A DNA stretch of 64,000 nucleotides from assembly GCA_002393735.1 (NCBI GenBank), contig DGTK01000016.1, positions 145,088 through 209,087 on the forward strand. The letters are read 5' to 3'. Positions 42,712-51,052 of the stretch are shown one piece after another. The notes under the pieces were generated by a model, which was given only the letters and a program-made list of their open reading frames with translations, was not told the DNA's origin and did no database searches. Every line of letters starts with the position of its first letter. The first letter of the stretch is position 1. Source of the DNA: Lachnospiraceae bacterium UBA4338 (lineage in GTDB: Bacteria > Bacillota > Clostridia > Lachnospirales > Lachnospiraceae). A program made the position numbers and the translations under genes.

Positions 42712-44512
42712 GAAAAATACAATTTCAATAAAAAGAATAATATCAAATGCAATTTTCATGATTAAGTATGCCTGTCGTTATGACAGAAAACTTGTCATAA
42801 ATATAATTCTTCTTGCCATTATAATAAGAGCAGGTTCAGCATTAAATGAAACCTTCATTCTTCGAATGATAATCAATGCGCTTATGGGACAAGCCGGTTT
42901 TGGAGACATATCCATACTGTTATTAATTTCGCTTGCCCTGGTATTTTGCATTGAGTGGAGCGACCAGCTTCTTAATGAATGGAGCAAGGCTAAATTAATC
43001 AAATTAAGCGGTAAGATTCAAAGGGATTTGATAGAGCATAACAGCCGCATGGACCTTATTTATTATGATAATCCGGATTACTATGATACATATGTTGTAG
43101 TAGCCAATAACGCTGATGAGATGATAGAAAAGACGGTTATGATAACGAGCAAAATCCTCGGCTGCTTCGTTGCTTTAATTGTAGCTGCAGCCATGGTGCT
43201 TAGCATCAATCCGGTACTTGCATTATTCCCGGTTTGTGGATTCATTATTAACCTCTTAACCAGATTCAAAATCGAGTCCCTTAATTATGCGTGGGATGTG
43301 GAGAATAAAAAAGCCCTTCGAAAGGCGGATTATTCGAAGCGGGTATTTTACCAGCCTGAGTTTGCCAAGGAATGTAAATTAACCAATGTTAAGGAGCCTT
43401 TAAGGCAGCAGTTTGATGAGGCACTCGAAGAGTCAGTTAATGCCGGAATTAAATATGCCCCTGCAATAACATGGCTATCGCTTCTTAACTGGATTTCAGT
43501 ATTTACTGTTTTCTCGTTCTTTGCGGTGCCGGCGTATCTTGGTTATCTTGCACTTGTGGTTCGTTCCATCGCACTTGGAGAGGTTGCATCAGCCAATAAT
43601 GCGTCAGTATTTGTAAGAGGAAACTTAAATCAGATTAATTTTGCAATGGTTGATTTTCAGCAAATCGGCCAGTATGGCGAGAAGTTCAGAGTTCTTCTTG
43701 ATTATAAGCCTGTGATTGAGGTGGGAGAGGGACTGACTCCGTCCAAAGGCTCGGAGCGCCTGACTTTATCACATGTTACATTCAGATATCCCGGCGCTGA
43801 TAAGGATACGCTGAAAGACATTTCAATTACGATTAATCCTGGTGAGAAAATCGCCATCGTTGGAGAAAATGGTGCAGGCAAAACTACCTTTGTCAAACTT
43901 CTCATGCGTCTTTATGATGTAACAGGCGGCAGCATAAAATATGGAGAGCATGACATAAGAGAATATAAGACCAAAGAATACCGACGCAAAATCAGCGCCG
44001 TATTCCAGGATTTCAACATCTATGCAGCTACAATAGCTGAGAATGTGCTGCTTCGTGATGTGAAAAAAGAAGATGAAGAAGATATTGTGAATGCTTTGAG
44101 GAAGGCAGATTTGGGCAGAAAACTTGATAGTCTTCCAAATGGAATCAATACTAATTTAACAAGGGAATTTAATGAAGACGGAATTAACTTATCAGGCGGC
44201 GAAGGCCAGAAAATCGCCATCTCCAGAGTCTTTATCAAAGATGAGAACAGAGCAGTATCAATACTTGATGAACCGTCATCAGCACTTGATCCGGTGTCTG
44301 AGTATAAGTTAAATAAAAATCTCATTGAGAATGCGGGTAATGATACAATCATATTCATATCCCACAGACTCTCCACCACCCGAATGGCGGATAAGGTATA
44401 TCTGTTTGAGAATGGTTCAATTATTGAGCAGGGTACTCATGATGAATTAATGAATCTTGGTGGAAAATATAAAGAAATGTTTGACAGACAGGCTCATAAT
44501 TATATTCTGTAA
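42704..44512 (+). CDS. ABC exporter subunit 2 (fused membrane and ATPase domains)
   Basis: A 602-residue exporter half. Walker A is GENGAGKTT, the signature is the canonical LSGGEGQKIAISR, Walker B is VSILDEPSSALDP, and the switch is FISHRLSTTR. The frame is open upstream inside the previous gene, but the start at 42704 has GGAGG 6 bases before it and gives a basic MSKKNTISIKR N-terminus. It is closely related to the upstream subunit, so the pair arose by duplication. The two subunits differ in the signature motif, which hints at one normal and one less active ATP site. No clear terminator follows. Confidence 0.9.
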   Translation: MSKKNTISIKRIISNAIFMIKYACRYDRKLVINIILLAIIIRAGSALNETFILRMIINALMGQAGFGDISILLLISLALVFCIEWSDQLLNEWSKAKLIKLSGKIQRDLIEHNSRMDLIYYDNPDYYDTYVVVANNADEMIEKTVMITSKILGCFVALIVAAAMVLSINPVLALFPVCGFIINLLTRFKIESLNYAWDVENKKALRKADYSKRVFYQPEFAKECKLTNVKEPLRQQFDEALEESVNAGIKYAPAITWLSLLNWISVFTVFSFFAVPAYLGYLALVVRSIALGEVASANNASVFVRGNLNQINFAMVDFQQIGQYGEKFRVLLDYKPVIEVGEGLTPSKGSERLTLSHVTFRYPGADKDTLKDISITINPGEKIAIVGENGAGKTTFVKLLMRLYDVTGGSIKYGEHDIREYKTKEYRRKISAVFQDFNIYAATIAENVLLRDVKKEDEEDIVNALRKADLGRKLDSLPNGINTNLTREFNEDGINLSGGEGQKIAISRVFIKDENRAVSILDEPSSALDPVSEYKLNKNLIENAGNDTIIFISHRLSTTRMADKVYLFENGSIIEQGTHDELMNLGGKYKEMFDRQAHNYIL

Positions 44513-44528
44513 TTATTCGTCCGTATAT

Positions 44529-44557
44529 TTGTAATTATATATTTACAATGATACAAT
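44529..44557 (+). promoter_or_regulatory. promoter of the membrane protein gene at 44591
   Basis: TTGTAA (44529-44534) and TACAAT (44552-44557) with a 17-base spacer and TGA before the -10 (extended -10). The start would be about 25 bases before the ATG. Confidence 0.6.
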
Positions 44558-44590
44558 ATTATTTGTAAGTTATTATGCGAGAGAATAATT

Positions 44591-46345
44591 ATGGATATTT
44601 CAGAAACAAATAATAAAAAGTTTAATTCAATATTTAAAGTATTATGTATTATTCTGGCAGTAGGCAGTGCTCTGGCTGCAATTAAGTGTATTTTCGTCGG
44701 ATTGCAGATGGATGAGGAATATGCCATGACTCTGTCCTACAGATTAATGCATGGTGACAGGTTATTAACAGAAGTCTGGGATCCACATCAGACTTCTGCT
44801 TTTTTGCTGTCAATTATTGAGTGGGTCTGGACTACAGTTACGGGAACTACAACATTCTTAATGGTATGGTGCAGGATTGTAACTACATTTTTACATTTTC
44901 TTGTATGCTTTTATTTATATAAAACACTGGCGATTCATCTGTCAAAAAGGGACTCTTTTCTGATAAGTATGGTTATTTTTGGAATATTACCAAAAGAGTT
45001 TATAATCCCGGAATTTTCACTTATGACATACTGGTTTTTGTTATTGATTGCCATAGTCTTATACAGGATGAAATTCTATAAAAAAGATAAAATGACTTTT
45101 CAATCTTTTCTGATGGCAGCATCTTTAGGCCTCTACTGTGTATGTCTTGTGCTTTCTTATCCATCATGTGCCATTGTTGTAGCTTTTATTCTTATTTATC
45201 TGGTCGTAAGACGTAAAGATTATACGCCGTTTTCGCTTATAACATATCTTGCAACCATGTTAGTAATAACAATTGGTTATTTTGCCTATCTGTTATCATA
45301 TATGAGTGTAGGAGAAATAAAAGATAACATTCATTTTGCACTGGAAAACTGTGCATCACATAATCAGACTGTTTTTTACAGGTTTGAGGTAGCTGGAAAA
45401 GATTTAATTATTTTGCTGGCAATGATTATTGCCTGCTTCCTGGTTTCACTACTAATATTTGGTGTTATTTATTTAATCAGTAGAAAAAGTATAGGAAAAT
45501 TAGAAAAGAGTGAAATACTGATTTATGTTTCTGCCATATCAGTTGCCGTATCCTGTCTTGTTAAAATATTTCTTAACATCAGTCATGTATTTAAAATCAG
45601 ATATGGATATGACAATGCATATATATTCTTTATTTTTATATTTGCTATTATTATTGCGTTTACAAAAAAAATAAAACTTGGAAAGGTGCAGAGTGTATTT
45701 ATCGTAATTAGTAGCTTTTTGGCATATGTCTCAGTGATGCTGCTTACAAATATGAATTCTTTCAGAACGGTAAAATACCTGTCTCCGGTTATTACCCTTG
45801 CATTGATAGTTGTTGTGGTGGCTTCTGAGAGGGAAAACAGATTATACAAACTTCTTAGAGTAATTTTTTTGATAATTGCTTTTACGGTTATTTTTCATAA
45901 GGGCATGTATTATCCTGCCAATGCAGATGACAGTCTTAATATAACGGATATTCGTTACGTGATTCATAACTCTGCGGCGAAGGGGATTTTCACAGAATAT
46001 ATGGTTGGTTATATTTACGATAGTACATATGAAGACTGGCAGGAATATGTAGAAGATGAAGACAATGTCTTTATGTGGAATAATAATACAATGCCATATT
46101 TAAATAAAAAAGATGTTGGTATTTCGAGTTATACGACAATATGTACTCCTTCATACTATTTAAGTTCATTGAATAAGTATTACGAGATTAATCCTGATAA
46201 ATATCCTGATGTTATAATTGTTCCGTGCTGGTTTGGTGAGCTTCAGGTTGATCCAAATGATTCTTTGTACATATGGATTGATCAGGAATATGGAGCAAAA
46301 GATGTATATATATCAGATTATTTTAAATATTATATAAGAAGATAG
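44591..46345 (+). CDS. polytopic membrane protein, GT-C-like (function unknown)
   Basis: A 584-residue integral membrane protein with roughly twelve helices to about residue 440 and a soluble C-terminal domain. The first extracytoplasmic loop has MDEEYAMTLSYRLMHGDRLL, similar to the acidic DE loop of GT-C glycosyltransferases of the PMT/ArnT kind (GT39), which take sugars from polyprenyl phosphate. The plan matches the membrane proteins of the glycan locus at the start of the window. A weak GAGAG precedes the ATG. It has its own promoter and shares a terminator with the convergent gene. The exact substrate is unknown. Confidence 0.75.
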   Translation: MDISETNNKKFNSIFKVLCIILAVGSALAAIKCIFVGLQMDEEYAMTLSYRLMHGDRLLTEVWDPHQTSAFLLSIIEWVWTTVTGTTTFLMVWCRIVTTFLHFLVCFYLYKTLAIHLSKRDSFLISMVIFGILPKEFIIPEFSLMTYWFLLLIAIVLYRMKFYKKDKMTFQSFLMAASLGLYCVCLVLSYPSCAIVVAFILIYLVVRRKDYTPFSLITYLATMLVITIGYFAYLLSYMSVGEIKDNIHFALENCASHNQTVFYRFEVAGKDLIILLAMIIACFLVSLLIFGVIYLISRKSIGKLEKSEILIYVSAISVAVSCLVKIFLNISHVFKIRYGYDNAYIFFIFIFAIIIAFTKKIKLGKVQSVFIVISSFLAYVSVMLLTNMNSFRTVKYLSPVITLALIVVVVASERENRLYKLLRVIFLIIAFTVIFHKGMYYPANADDSLNITDIRYVIHNSAAKGIFTEYMVGYIYDSTYEDWQEYVEDEDNVFMWNNNTMPYLNKKDVGISSYTTICTPSYYLSSLNKYYEINPDKYPDVIIVPCWFGELQVDPNDSLYIWIDQEYGAKDVYISDYFKYYIRR

Positions 46346-46356
46346 AATAAATAGAT

Positions 46357-46387
46357 AAAGAGCAGGGAACAAACCCCTGCTCTTTTT
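46357..46387. terminator. bidirectional intrinsic terminator between convergent membrane protein genes
   Basis: AAAGAGCAGGG (46357-46367) pairs with CCCTGCTCTTT (46375-46385) as a perfect 11-bp stem with a 7-base loop. T-rich sequence follows on the + strand, and the A-rich 5' side gives U residues on the other strand, so it can serve both genes. Confidence 0.87.
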
Positions 46388-46391
46388 ATGT

Positions 46392-48038
46392 TTAATGAAG
46401 CATATATATTTGTCGCCAGATGTCCAGACCTTCAGGACACAGATGGGTGTAATTATATTCACACGGATAAAGTATGAAAAGAGGAGTAATAACTATAACC
46501 CATAAACATAGAAGGCAAATGAAGGTATTAAATCTGCCGCGTTTGGCATCCGACATATTCTCATTAATAATTCCAATAATTAAAAATGTCAGTATTATCA
46601 TAAGATTATATATGTCCATTCGATATCTTTCGGCAGATCCGTTGCCTGGCGCCTGGCATATCTGAATGGCAGTTATTATTATAGGCGAAATAAACAAAGT
46701 AACCATTAGTGTATACATATTATTTTTTCTGGCTATTGTTTTATTTTTGTCAAAAAATATTCCAAATACAAAAAGTAGAATAGGGAAATTCACAAAAGCA
46801 CTATGATAATAAGTGTAAGGGAAAGGACCGGCAATTGGAGTAAAGCCAATGAAGTTATATAAAAGTCCATTAATTATTCTTACTTCGCTGAAGTTTTCAA
46901 GGGATGTAAGATAATGGCTCTGGTCTGCTCCCGTAAGTTGATATGACTGACCAAATTCAAATGGTGATTCAAATCTGGCATAGTTGTATATCATCAAAAT
47001 TACACCAATTATTATGTACGGAAGTGCGATTAAGAAGATTCTTCCAGTGAGAGATTTGAGTGACTGTTTTTCATTTTTCTCTTTTTCACTTTTTAGATAC
47101 TGAAGGAAAAAAGGAATTAAAACAAGATTTCCCAAAGCTGAACTTGGTCTGCAACCAAAGGCTAACGCTCCGAAAAGAGAACCAAGCATTGCCATAGAGG
47201 TTCTTTGGACTTTTTTATCTGCAGGGATGACATAAATTGATATAAAAAAGAAATAGAAACTCCATATCATCATACAGACTGCTGAACTAGTGGCAGTACA
47301 GTATAAAGCAGGGATTGCTATACCACAGCTGATAGTTATTAAACTAAGAGCAGTTGAAAGGGAAACTAGTGTAATAGTGGACATCTTTTTATAGTAATGT
47401 TTACTAATCTGGTAGAACAGGAGAAAGATGCCAATTATGGCAAAAGCTGTATAAAACTGTGTTGCATGGTAAGTAGTCAGGTCGTGTCCTGTTATCAGAA
47501 AATACGGAAGAAATAGCATTATTACAGGAACAACACCAAAGTACATATAATATTTTCCTTTGTAATATGCATTATCAGAATGGTAATGAACTCCCGAGCC
47601 ATCTCTTTCTGCAGGGTCATATGGATTAATTAATTCATCAAGCCCCGGATCAATATCATCATATTCAATATAAATATGACCATGAGCCAGTGAACGAGCC
47701 AGAAGTTCATACTGGTTTCTGTGTTCAGGAATTGTCCCGTTATATGCAGGAGAAGCACCCATTGGCAGAATGCAGGCTAAAACAAGTAAAGTACAACATA
47801 GGCACATTACGTTTTTACGGTTAAGAATTTTGCTGATTTTACCAGTACAAGTATCTGTATATTGTGAAATGTGAAGTCTGGACCCCGGACGTACCGAATA
47901 TATGTATAAAACCACAAGCCCCCATAATATGCAGCCGACTGTCTGGTAGGGATGACTTGTAATAAGTGAGTATATTCCATATACAAGTAAAATGAATTCT
48001 ATTAAAGATAATAATATTATGGGTAATGCGCGTTTCAT
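46392..48038 (-). CDS. polytopic membrane protein, GT-C-like (function unknown)
   Basis: A 548-residue integral membrane protein with about twelve helices. A long loop after the third helix (around residues 96-165) is Asp- and Tyr-rich (YIEYDDIDPGLDELINPYDP, then a HYHSDNAYYKGKYYMYFG segment), placed like the catalytic loop of GT-C enzymes. CRPSSALG lies midway. There is no recognisable soluble C-terminal domain, unlike the neighbours. AGGAG precedes the ATG at 48038 and an extended -10 lies upstream. It is convergent with 44591-46345 and divergent from 48215-49474, so these three membrane genes are separately transcribed. Confidence 0.73.
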   Translation of the reverse strand: MKRALPIILLSLIEFILLVYGIYSLITSHPYQTVGCILWGLVVLYIYSVRPGSRLHISQYTDTCTGKISKILNRKNVMCLCCTLLVLACILPMGASPAYNGTIPEHRNQYELLARSLAHGHIYIEYDDIDPGLDELINPYDPAERDGSGVHYHSDNAYYKGKYYMYFGVVPVIMLFLPYFLITGHDLTTYHATQFYTAFAIIGIFLLFYQISKHYYKKMSTITLVSLSTALSLITISCGIAIPALYCTATSSAVCMMIWSFYFFFISIYVIPADKKVQRTSMAMLGSLFGALAFGCRPSSALGNLVLIPFFLQYLKSEKEKNEKQSLKSLTGRIFLIALPYIIIGVILMIYNYARFESPFEFGQSYQLTGADQSHYLTSLENFSEVRIINGLLYNFIGFTPIAGPFPYTYYHSAFVNFPILLFVFGIFFDKNKTIARKNNMYTLMVTLFISPIIITAIQICQAPGNGSAERYRMDIYNLMIILTFLIIGIINENMSDAKRGRFNTFICLLCLWVIVITPLFILYPCEYNYTHLCPEGLDIWRQIYMLH

Positions 48039-48075
48039 TTTTAGCTCCTGAGATAATAATTATAAATCACTTTAA

Positions 48076-48084
48076 ATTATATCA
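48076..48084 (-). promoter_or_regulatory. extended -10 promoter of the gene at 46392-48038
   Basis: On the minus strand the sequence reads TGATATAAT: a perfect TATAAT (48081-48076) preceded by TG-N. No good -35 is seen 17 bases upstream; an extended -10 can work without one. Confidence 0.5.
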
Positions 48085-48142
48085 TAGGCTGAAGATGAGC
48101 CGCAATAAAGAAGACCTCTGGAATTCCTATAAATCAAAATAA

Positions 48143-48172
48143 TTGGTAACATATCATATGGTGTGGTATAAT
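48143..48172 (+). promoter_or_regulatory. promoter of the gene at 48215
   Basis: TTGGTA (48143-48148) and a perfect TATAAT (48167-48172) with an 18-base spacer and TGG before the -10. It places the transcript start near 48180 and excludes earlier in-frame starts of the following gene. Confidence 0.65.
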
Positions 48173-48214
48173 CGAAAGGATGACAGAAGGAATATTTGTT
48201 TAGAGATACATAGT

Positions 48215-49474
48215 ATGGAAACAAAAAAATACAATTACACATTAGAATATATTCTATTTGCGCTGCTATTGATATTTTATGTAATTATTACTTTTATTTT
48301 GTTTAAGAATCAGGCAGTTAATGGTGTGATATACCATGACAGCAATTTTGAGATAGACAGATTTCATTCAGATATGTATGCCTATATGCTGGAAATGCAG
48401 GGGCTGGAAAGTGGATACAATTTTCCATATCCAATATTTTTCAAAATATCCGCCCTTTTTAATTTGTTCTTTTCTCCTGAAAACAGTGTTGCAATAGCAA
48501 CCTGTTTGCTTAATGCAATCGCAGTTGTGATTTCCAAAATTACAATTAATAGATTTGTAATAGGAGAATTGAAAAAGCAGAATAATGAAGAGCCGGATAA
48601 TAAAACAAAATTAATTACGGGTATTGTTGTTGACTTTGTTGTTTTGGCATTGTTCTTTGCTTCGATGCTTGTTCCACCTCATTTTTATTTCGGAACGAAA
48701 TTCAGATATTTGGGAGTATTCAGTCCTAATCCGTATCAAAATGCAACATATATGGCAGCAAGACCATTCGCCATTATATCATTTTTGTATTTTATAAAAC
48801 TGGTTGGTGAATATGAGGAACTAAAGAAAGAAAACATTAAAGATTATATTATTTTTGCAGTGGTATTTCTTTTATCTACAATGACCAAACCAAGCTTCAC
48901 CATTGTTCTTGGTATGGCTGCAGTAATACTTATATTCTTTAGATTCTTTAAGAACAAATGTAAAACTTTTAAGGCATCAATTATTATGGGACTTGTTTTC
49001 ATTCCTACGCTAATTGATTTACTGTATCAGTTTAAAGGCGTATTTATGCCGGATGGGCAGGAGGACAGTGGAGTCGGGCTGTGTCTTGGAAGAATATGGC
49101 TGCTTTATACAAATAATATGGCATCATCAATTCTTCTTGCCATGATGTTCCCAATTGTAGTACTCATATTTAACTTTAATCTGCTGAAAGAAGATTACAG
49201 ATTCAGATTTGTCTGGTTTTTCTATTTTGTTTCATATTTCATTACTTTCTGTTTTTATGAAAAAGGATGGAGAGCCGTTGATTTTAATTTCTCATGGTCA
49301 TATATGTATGGTTTGTTCTTTAGTTTTTATGCTGCAATAATAGTAATGATAAAAGATTTGATGAATAGAAAAAGACGACTGATTGGACTTGCAGAACTGC
49401 TTGTTTTTCTTGGGCATCTGGCCAGTGGAATATGGTATTTTGGACAGATATTTGCAGGTAATTCATATTATTAA
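48215..49474 (+). CDS. polytopic membrane protein (function unknown)
   Basis: A 419-residue integral membrane protein with about ten helices. The loop after the first helix reads YHDSNFEIDRFHSDMYAYML, again acidic and placed as in GT-C-like proteins. A cytoplasmic charged loop (KKQNNEEPDNKTK) is near residue 125-138. The ATG at 48215 is chosen because the promoter at 48143-48172 covers the upstream part of the open frame; the ribosome binding site is weak (AGAG). I do not recognise a family. It ends just before a terminator shared with the small ribbon-helix-helix gene on the other strand. Confidence 0.7.
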   Translation: METKKYNYTLEYILFALLLIFYVIITFILFKNQAVNGVIYHDSNFEIDRFHSDMYAYMLEMQGLESGYNFPYPIFFKISALFNLFFSPENSVAIATCLLNAIAVVISKITINRFVIGELKKQNNEEPDNKTKLITGIVVDFVVLALFFASMLVPPHFYFGTKFRYLGVFSPNPYQNATYMAARPFAIISFLYFIKLVGEYEELKKENIKDYIIFAVVFLLSTMTKPSFTIVLGMAAVILIFFRFFKNKCKTFKASIIMGLVFIPTLIDLLYQFKGVFMPDGQEDSGVGLCLGRIWLLYTNNMASSILLAMMFPIVVLIFNFNLLKEDYRFRFVWFFYFVSYFITFCFYEKGWRAVDFNFSWSYMYGLFFSFYAAIIVMIKDLMNRKRRLIGLAELLVFLGHLASGIWYFGQIFAGNSYY

Positions 49475-49477
49475 ACT

Positions 49478-49513
49478 AAAAGAGATAATGAAACTTAATC
49501 ATTATCTCTTTTT
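49478..49513. terminator. bidirectional terminator with a 14-bp perfect stem
   Basis: AAAAGAGATAATGA (49478-49491) pairs with TCATTATCTCTTTT (49499-49512), loop AACTTAA, with T-rich ends on both strands. It overlaps the stop codon of the minus strand gene (49512-49514). Confidence 0.87.
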
Positions 49514-49685
49514 ATTTACCCTTATGCTTCTTAACTGCCTCAGTTAAGATATATTCTATCTGTCCATTAATGGATCTGAAATCGTCCTCTGCCCAGGCAG
49601 ATAAGTCTTTGTGGAGAGTAGGACTTAATCTTAGAAGTATTTGTTTTTTATCATTTGATTTGTTTTCGTTTTTTTCATTACTCAT
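49512..49685 (-). CDS. small ribbon-helix-helix (Arc-like) DNA-binding protein
   Basis: A 57-residue protein. After a charged, Asn/Lys-rich start, KKQILLRLSPTLHKDLSAWA gives the beta strand and first helix of an Arc/CopG ribbon-helix-helix fold, and SINGQIEYILTEAVKKHK the second helix. Such dimers bind short palindromic repeats. An in-frame ATG lies at 49700, but the start at 49685 is preferred because AGG lies 8 bases before it. It follows the SPFH gene on the same strand after a 122-base gap without a visible terminator, so both are probably one operon. Candidate target sites lie over the operon promoter at 50839-50875. Confidence 0.85.
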   Translation of the reverse strand: MSNEKNENKSNDKKQILLRLSPTLHKDLSAWAEDDFRSINGQIEYILTEAVKKHKGK

Positions 49686-49807
49686 AATTTTTACCTGCAT
49701 AACTTTTACAGGGCAGAAGCAGGGGTGTGGCCGCCTCTGCCCTCAAAGTATTTATATGATTTGAACTTTGGATAATTCAAATCTTAGGAACGACAGATGA
49801 TCATCAT

Positions 49808-50800
49808 TTAATATATCGTTCCGCTGTTAACCACCGGTTGAGCTTCTTTGTTACCGCAAAGAACTACCATAAGGTTGCTTACCATCTGGGCCTTACGCTC
49901 ATTGTCCAACTCTACAACGCCGTTTGCACCAAGCTGATCGATAGCCATCTCAACCATACTTACTGCACCTTCAACAATCTTCTTTCTTGCTGCGATGATA
50001 GCTACAGCCTGCTGACGCTGAAGCATTGCGGCTGCGATTTCTTCTGCATATGCAAGATGTGTAATTCTGACTTCCAATATCTGGATACCTGCTGTGGCAA
50101 CTCTCTGCTGAAGTTCATACTGCATTCTCTGGGCAATTTCCAAAGATGAACCACGAAGGGTTTTCTCGTTATTGTCTTCAGTGTTGGAATCATCCATATC
50201 ATCATACGGATATAATCTTGCAATGTTACGAATGGTTGAATCGCACTGTGTTGAAAGGAATCTGCTGTAGTTATCCACTGCAAATACCGCTCTTGTAGGA
50301 TCTACAACCTGCCAGATAACTACGGCACCGATGATAATAGGATTACCTAAAATATCATTTACCTTCTGCTGCTGGTTATCAAGAGTTCTTACCTTAAGGG
50401 ATATTGTTTTAGGACCGATTGCAACCACCTGGCCGCTTGCATTGGTTACGCTTTGAACTCCCGGGTTAAAAGCGGTTGCAAAAGGATTAACCAGGAAGTA
50501 TCCGGCTTTTTTGATGGTTCCGTGATACTTACCGAAAAGGGTGAGAATCATGGCTTCGTTAGGTTTTACCATTTTAAGTCCACCGAACATAATACATGTG
50601 AAGATGAAAAGTACAATCAGTAAAAAGATTAATAATACACCTATAATTGCAAAATCCGTTGCCATAAGGCCACATGCCACGATGAAGAAGAAAATCTCGC
50701 CGATAAGAGCAAAAATCAGTAGAAACAGGGCCAGAATACCAGGCATGGGATTAAGAACCTTTTCCTGAATGTTTGTGTTGAGCATGTTGTTGTTATCCAT
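49808..50800 (-). CDS. SPFH/band 7 (prohibitin-homology) membrane protein
   Basis: A 330-residue protein. Two hydrophobic helices lie at about 19-45 and 50-75, followed by the band 7 domain starting GGLKMVKPNEAMILTLFGKY, with RTLDNQQQKVNDILGNPI, VVIWQVVDPTRAVFAV and an alpha-helical part (QRMQYELQQRVATAGIQILEVRITHLAYAEEIAAAM region) to about 270. SPFH proteins form membrane scaffolds that organise proteases or membrane domains; this one lacks a long flotillin coiled coil. A strong AGGAGG precedes the ATG. It shares an operon with the small ribbon-helix-helix protein, an arrangement that suggests regulated expression. Confidence 0.93.
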   Translation of the reverse strand: MDNNNMLNTNIQEKVLNPMPGILALFLLIFALIGEIFFFIVACGLMATDFAIIGVLLIFLLIVLFIFTCIMFGGLKMVKPNEAMILTLFGKYHGTIKKAGYFLVNPFATAFNPGVQSVTNASGQVVAIGPKTISLKVRTLDNQQQKVNDILGNPIIIGAVVIWQVVDPTRAVFAVDNYSRFLSTQCDSTIRNIARLYPYDDMDDSNTEDNNEKTLRGSSLEIAQRMQYELQQRVATAGIQILEVRITHLAYAEEIAAAMLQRQQAVAIIAARKKIVEGAVSMVEMAIDQLGANGVVELDNERKAQMVSNLMVVLCGNKEAQPVVNSGTIY

Positions 50801-50838
50801 AAATTTTTCCTCCTAATTGTTTAACACAAAGTGTTTTA

Positions 50839-50875
50839 CGATATCATGATAACTTATGATATCAATCTGATATCA
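50839..50875. repeat. three near-identical palindromes TGATATCA, candidate operators
   Basis: Copies are at 50839-50846 (CGATATCA), 50857-50864 (TGATATCA) and 50868-50875 (TGATATCA), with centres 18 and 11 bases apart. They lie just downstream of the minus strand -10, across the predicted start site of the SPFH-RHH operon, where a repressor would act. The encoded ribbon-helix-helix protein is the natural candidate. Confidence 0.55.
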
Positions 50876-50877
50876 CT

Positions 50878-50906
50878 AAAATAGCATATTGATAAATAAA
50901 TGTCAA
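50878..50906 (-). promoter_or_regulatory. sigma-A promoter of the SPFH-RHH operon
   Basis: On the minus strand a perfect -35 TTGACA (50906-50901) and -10 TATTTT (50883-50878) are 17 bases apart. The start would be near 50871, inside the palindrome array. Confidence 0.65.
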
Positions 50907-50972
50907 GCATTATTTTAAATTACCCAAAAAACGTCGCCTAAAAAGGTAGTGGCGAATATATATGAATTGTAG

Positions 50973-50978
50973 TATAAT
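50973..50978 (+). promoter_or_regulatory. probable -10 element of the hisC operon
   Basis: A perfect TATAAT about 75 bases before the hisC ATG, with a poor -35 (TGGCGA at 50950-50955). No riboswitch or T-box is recognisable in the short leader. Confidence 0.4.
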
Positions 50979-51052
50979 GAAACAGATAATGGGTCAAAAT
51001 TGTTTTTATAAAAATTTTAGAATTTACGGATAGTAGAAAAGAGATAGAAAAA

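Noticed and set aside
50934..50956. Short inverted repeat TCGCC/GGCGA upstream of hisC
   Set aside because: Only five base pairs with a long loop; no T-box, riboswitch or terminator can be supported from it.
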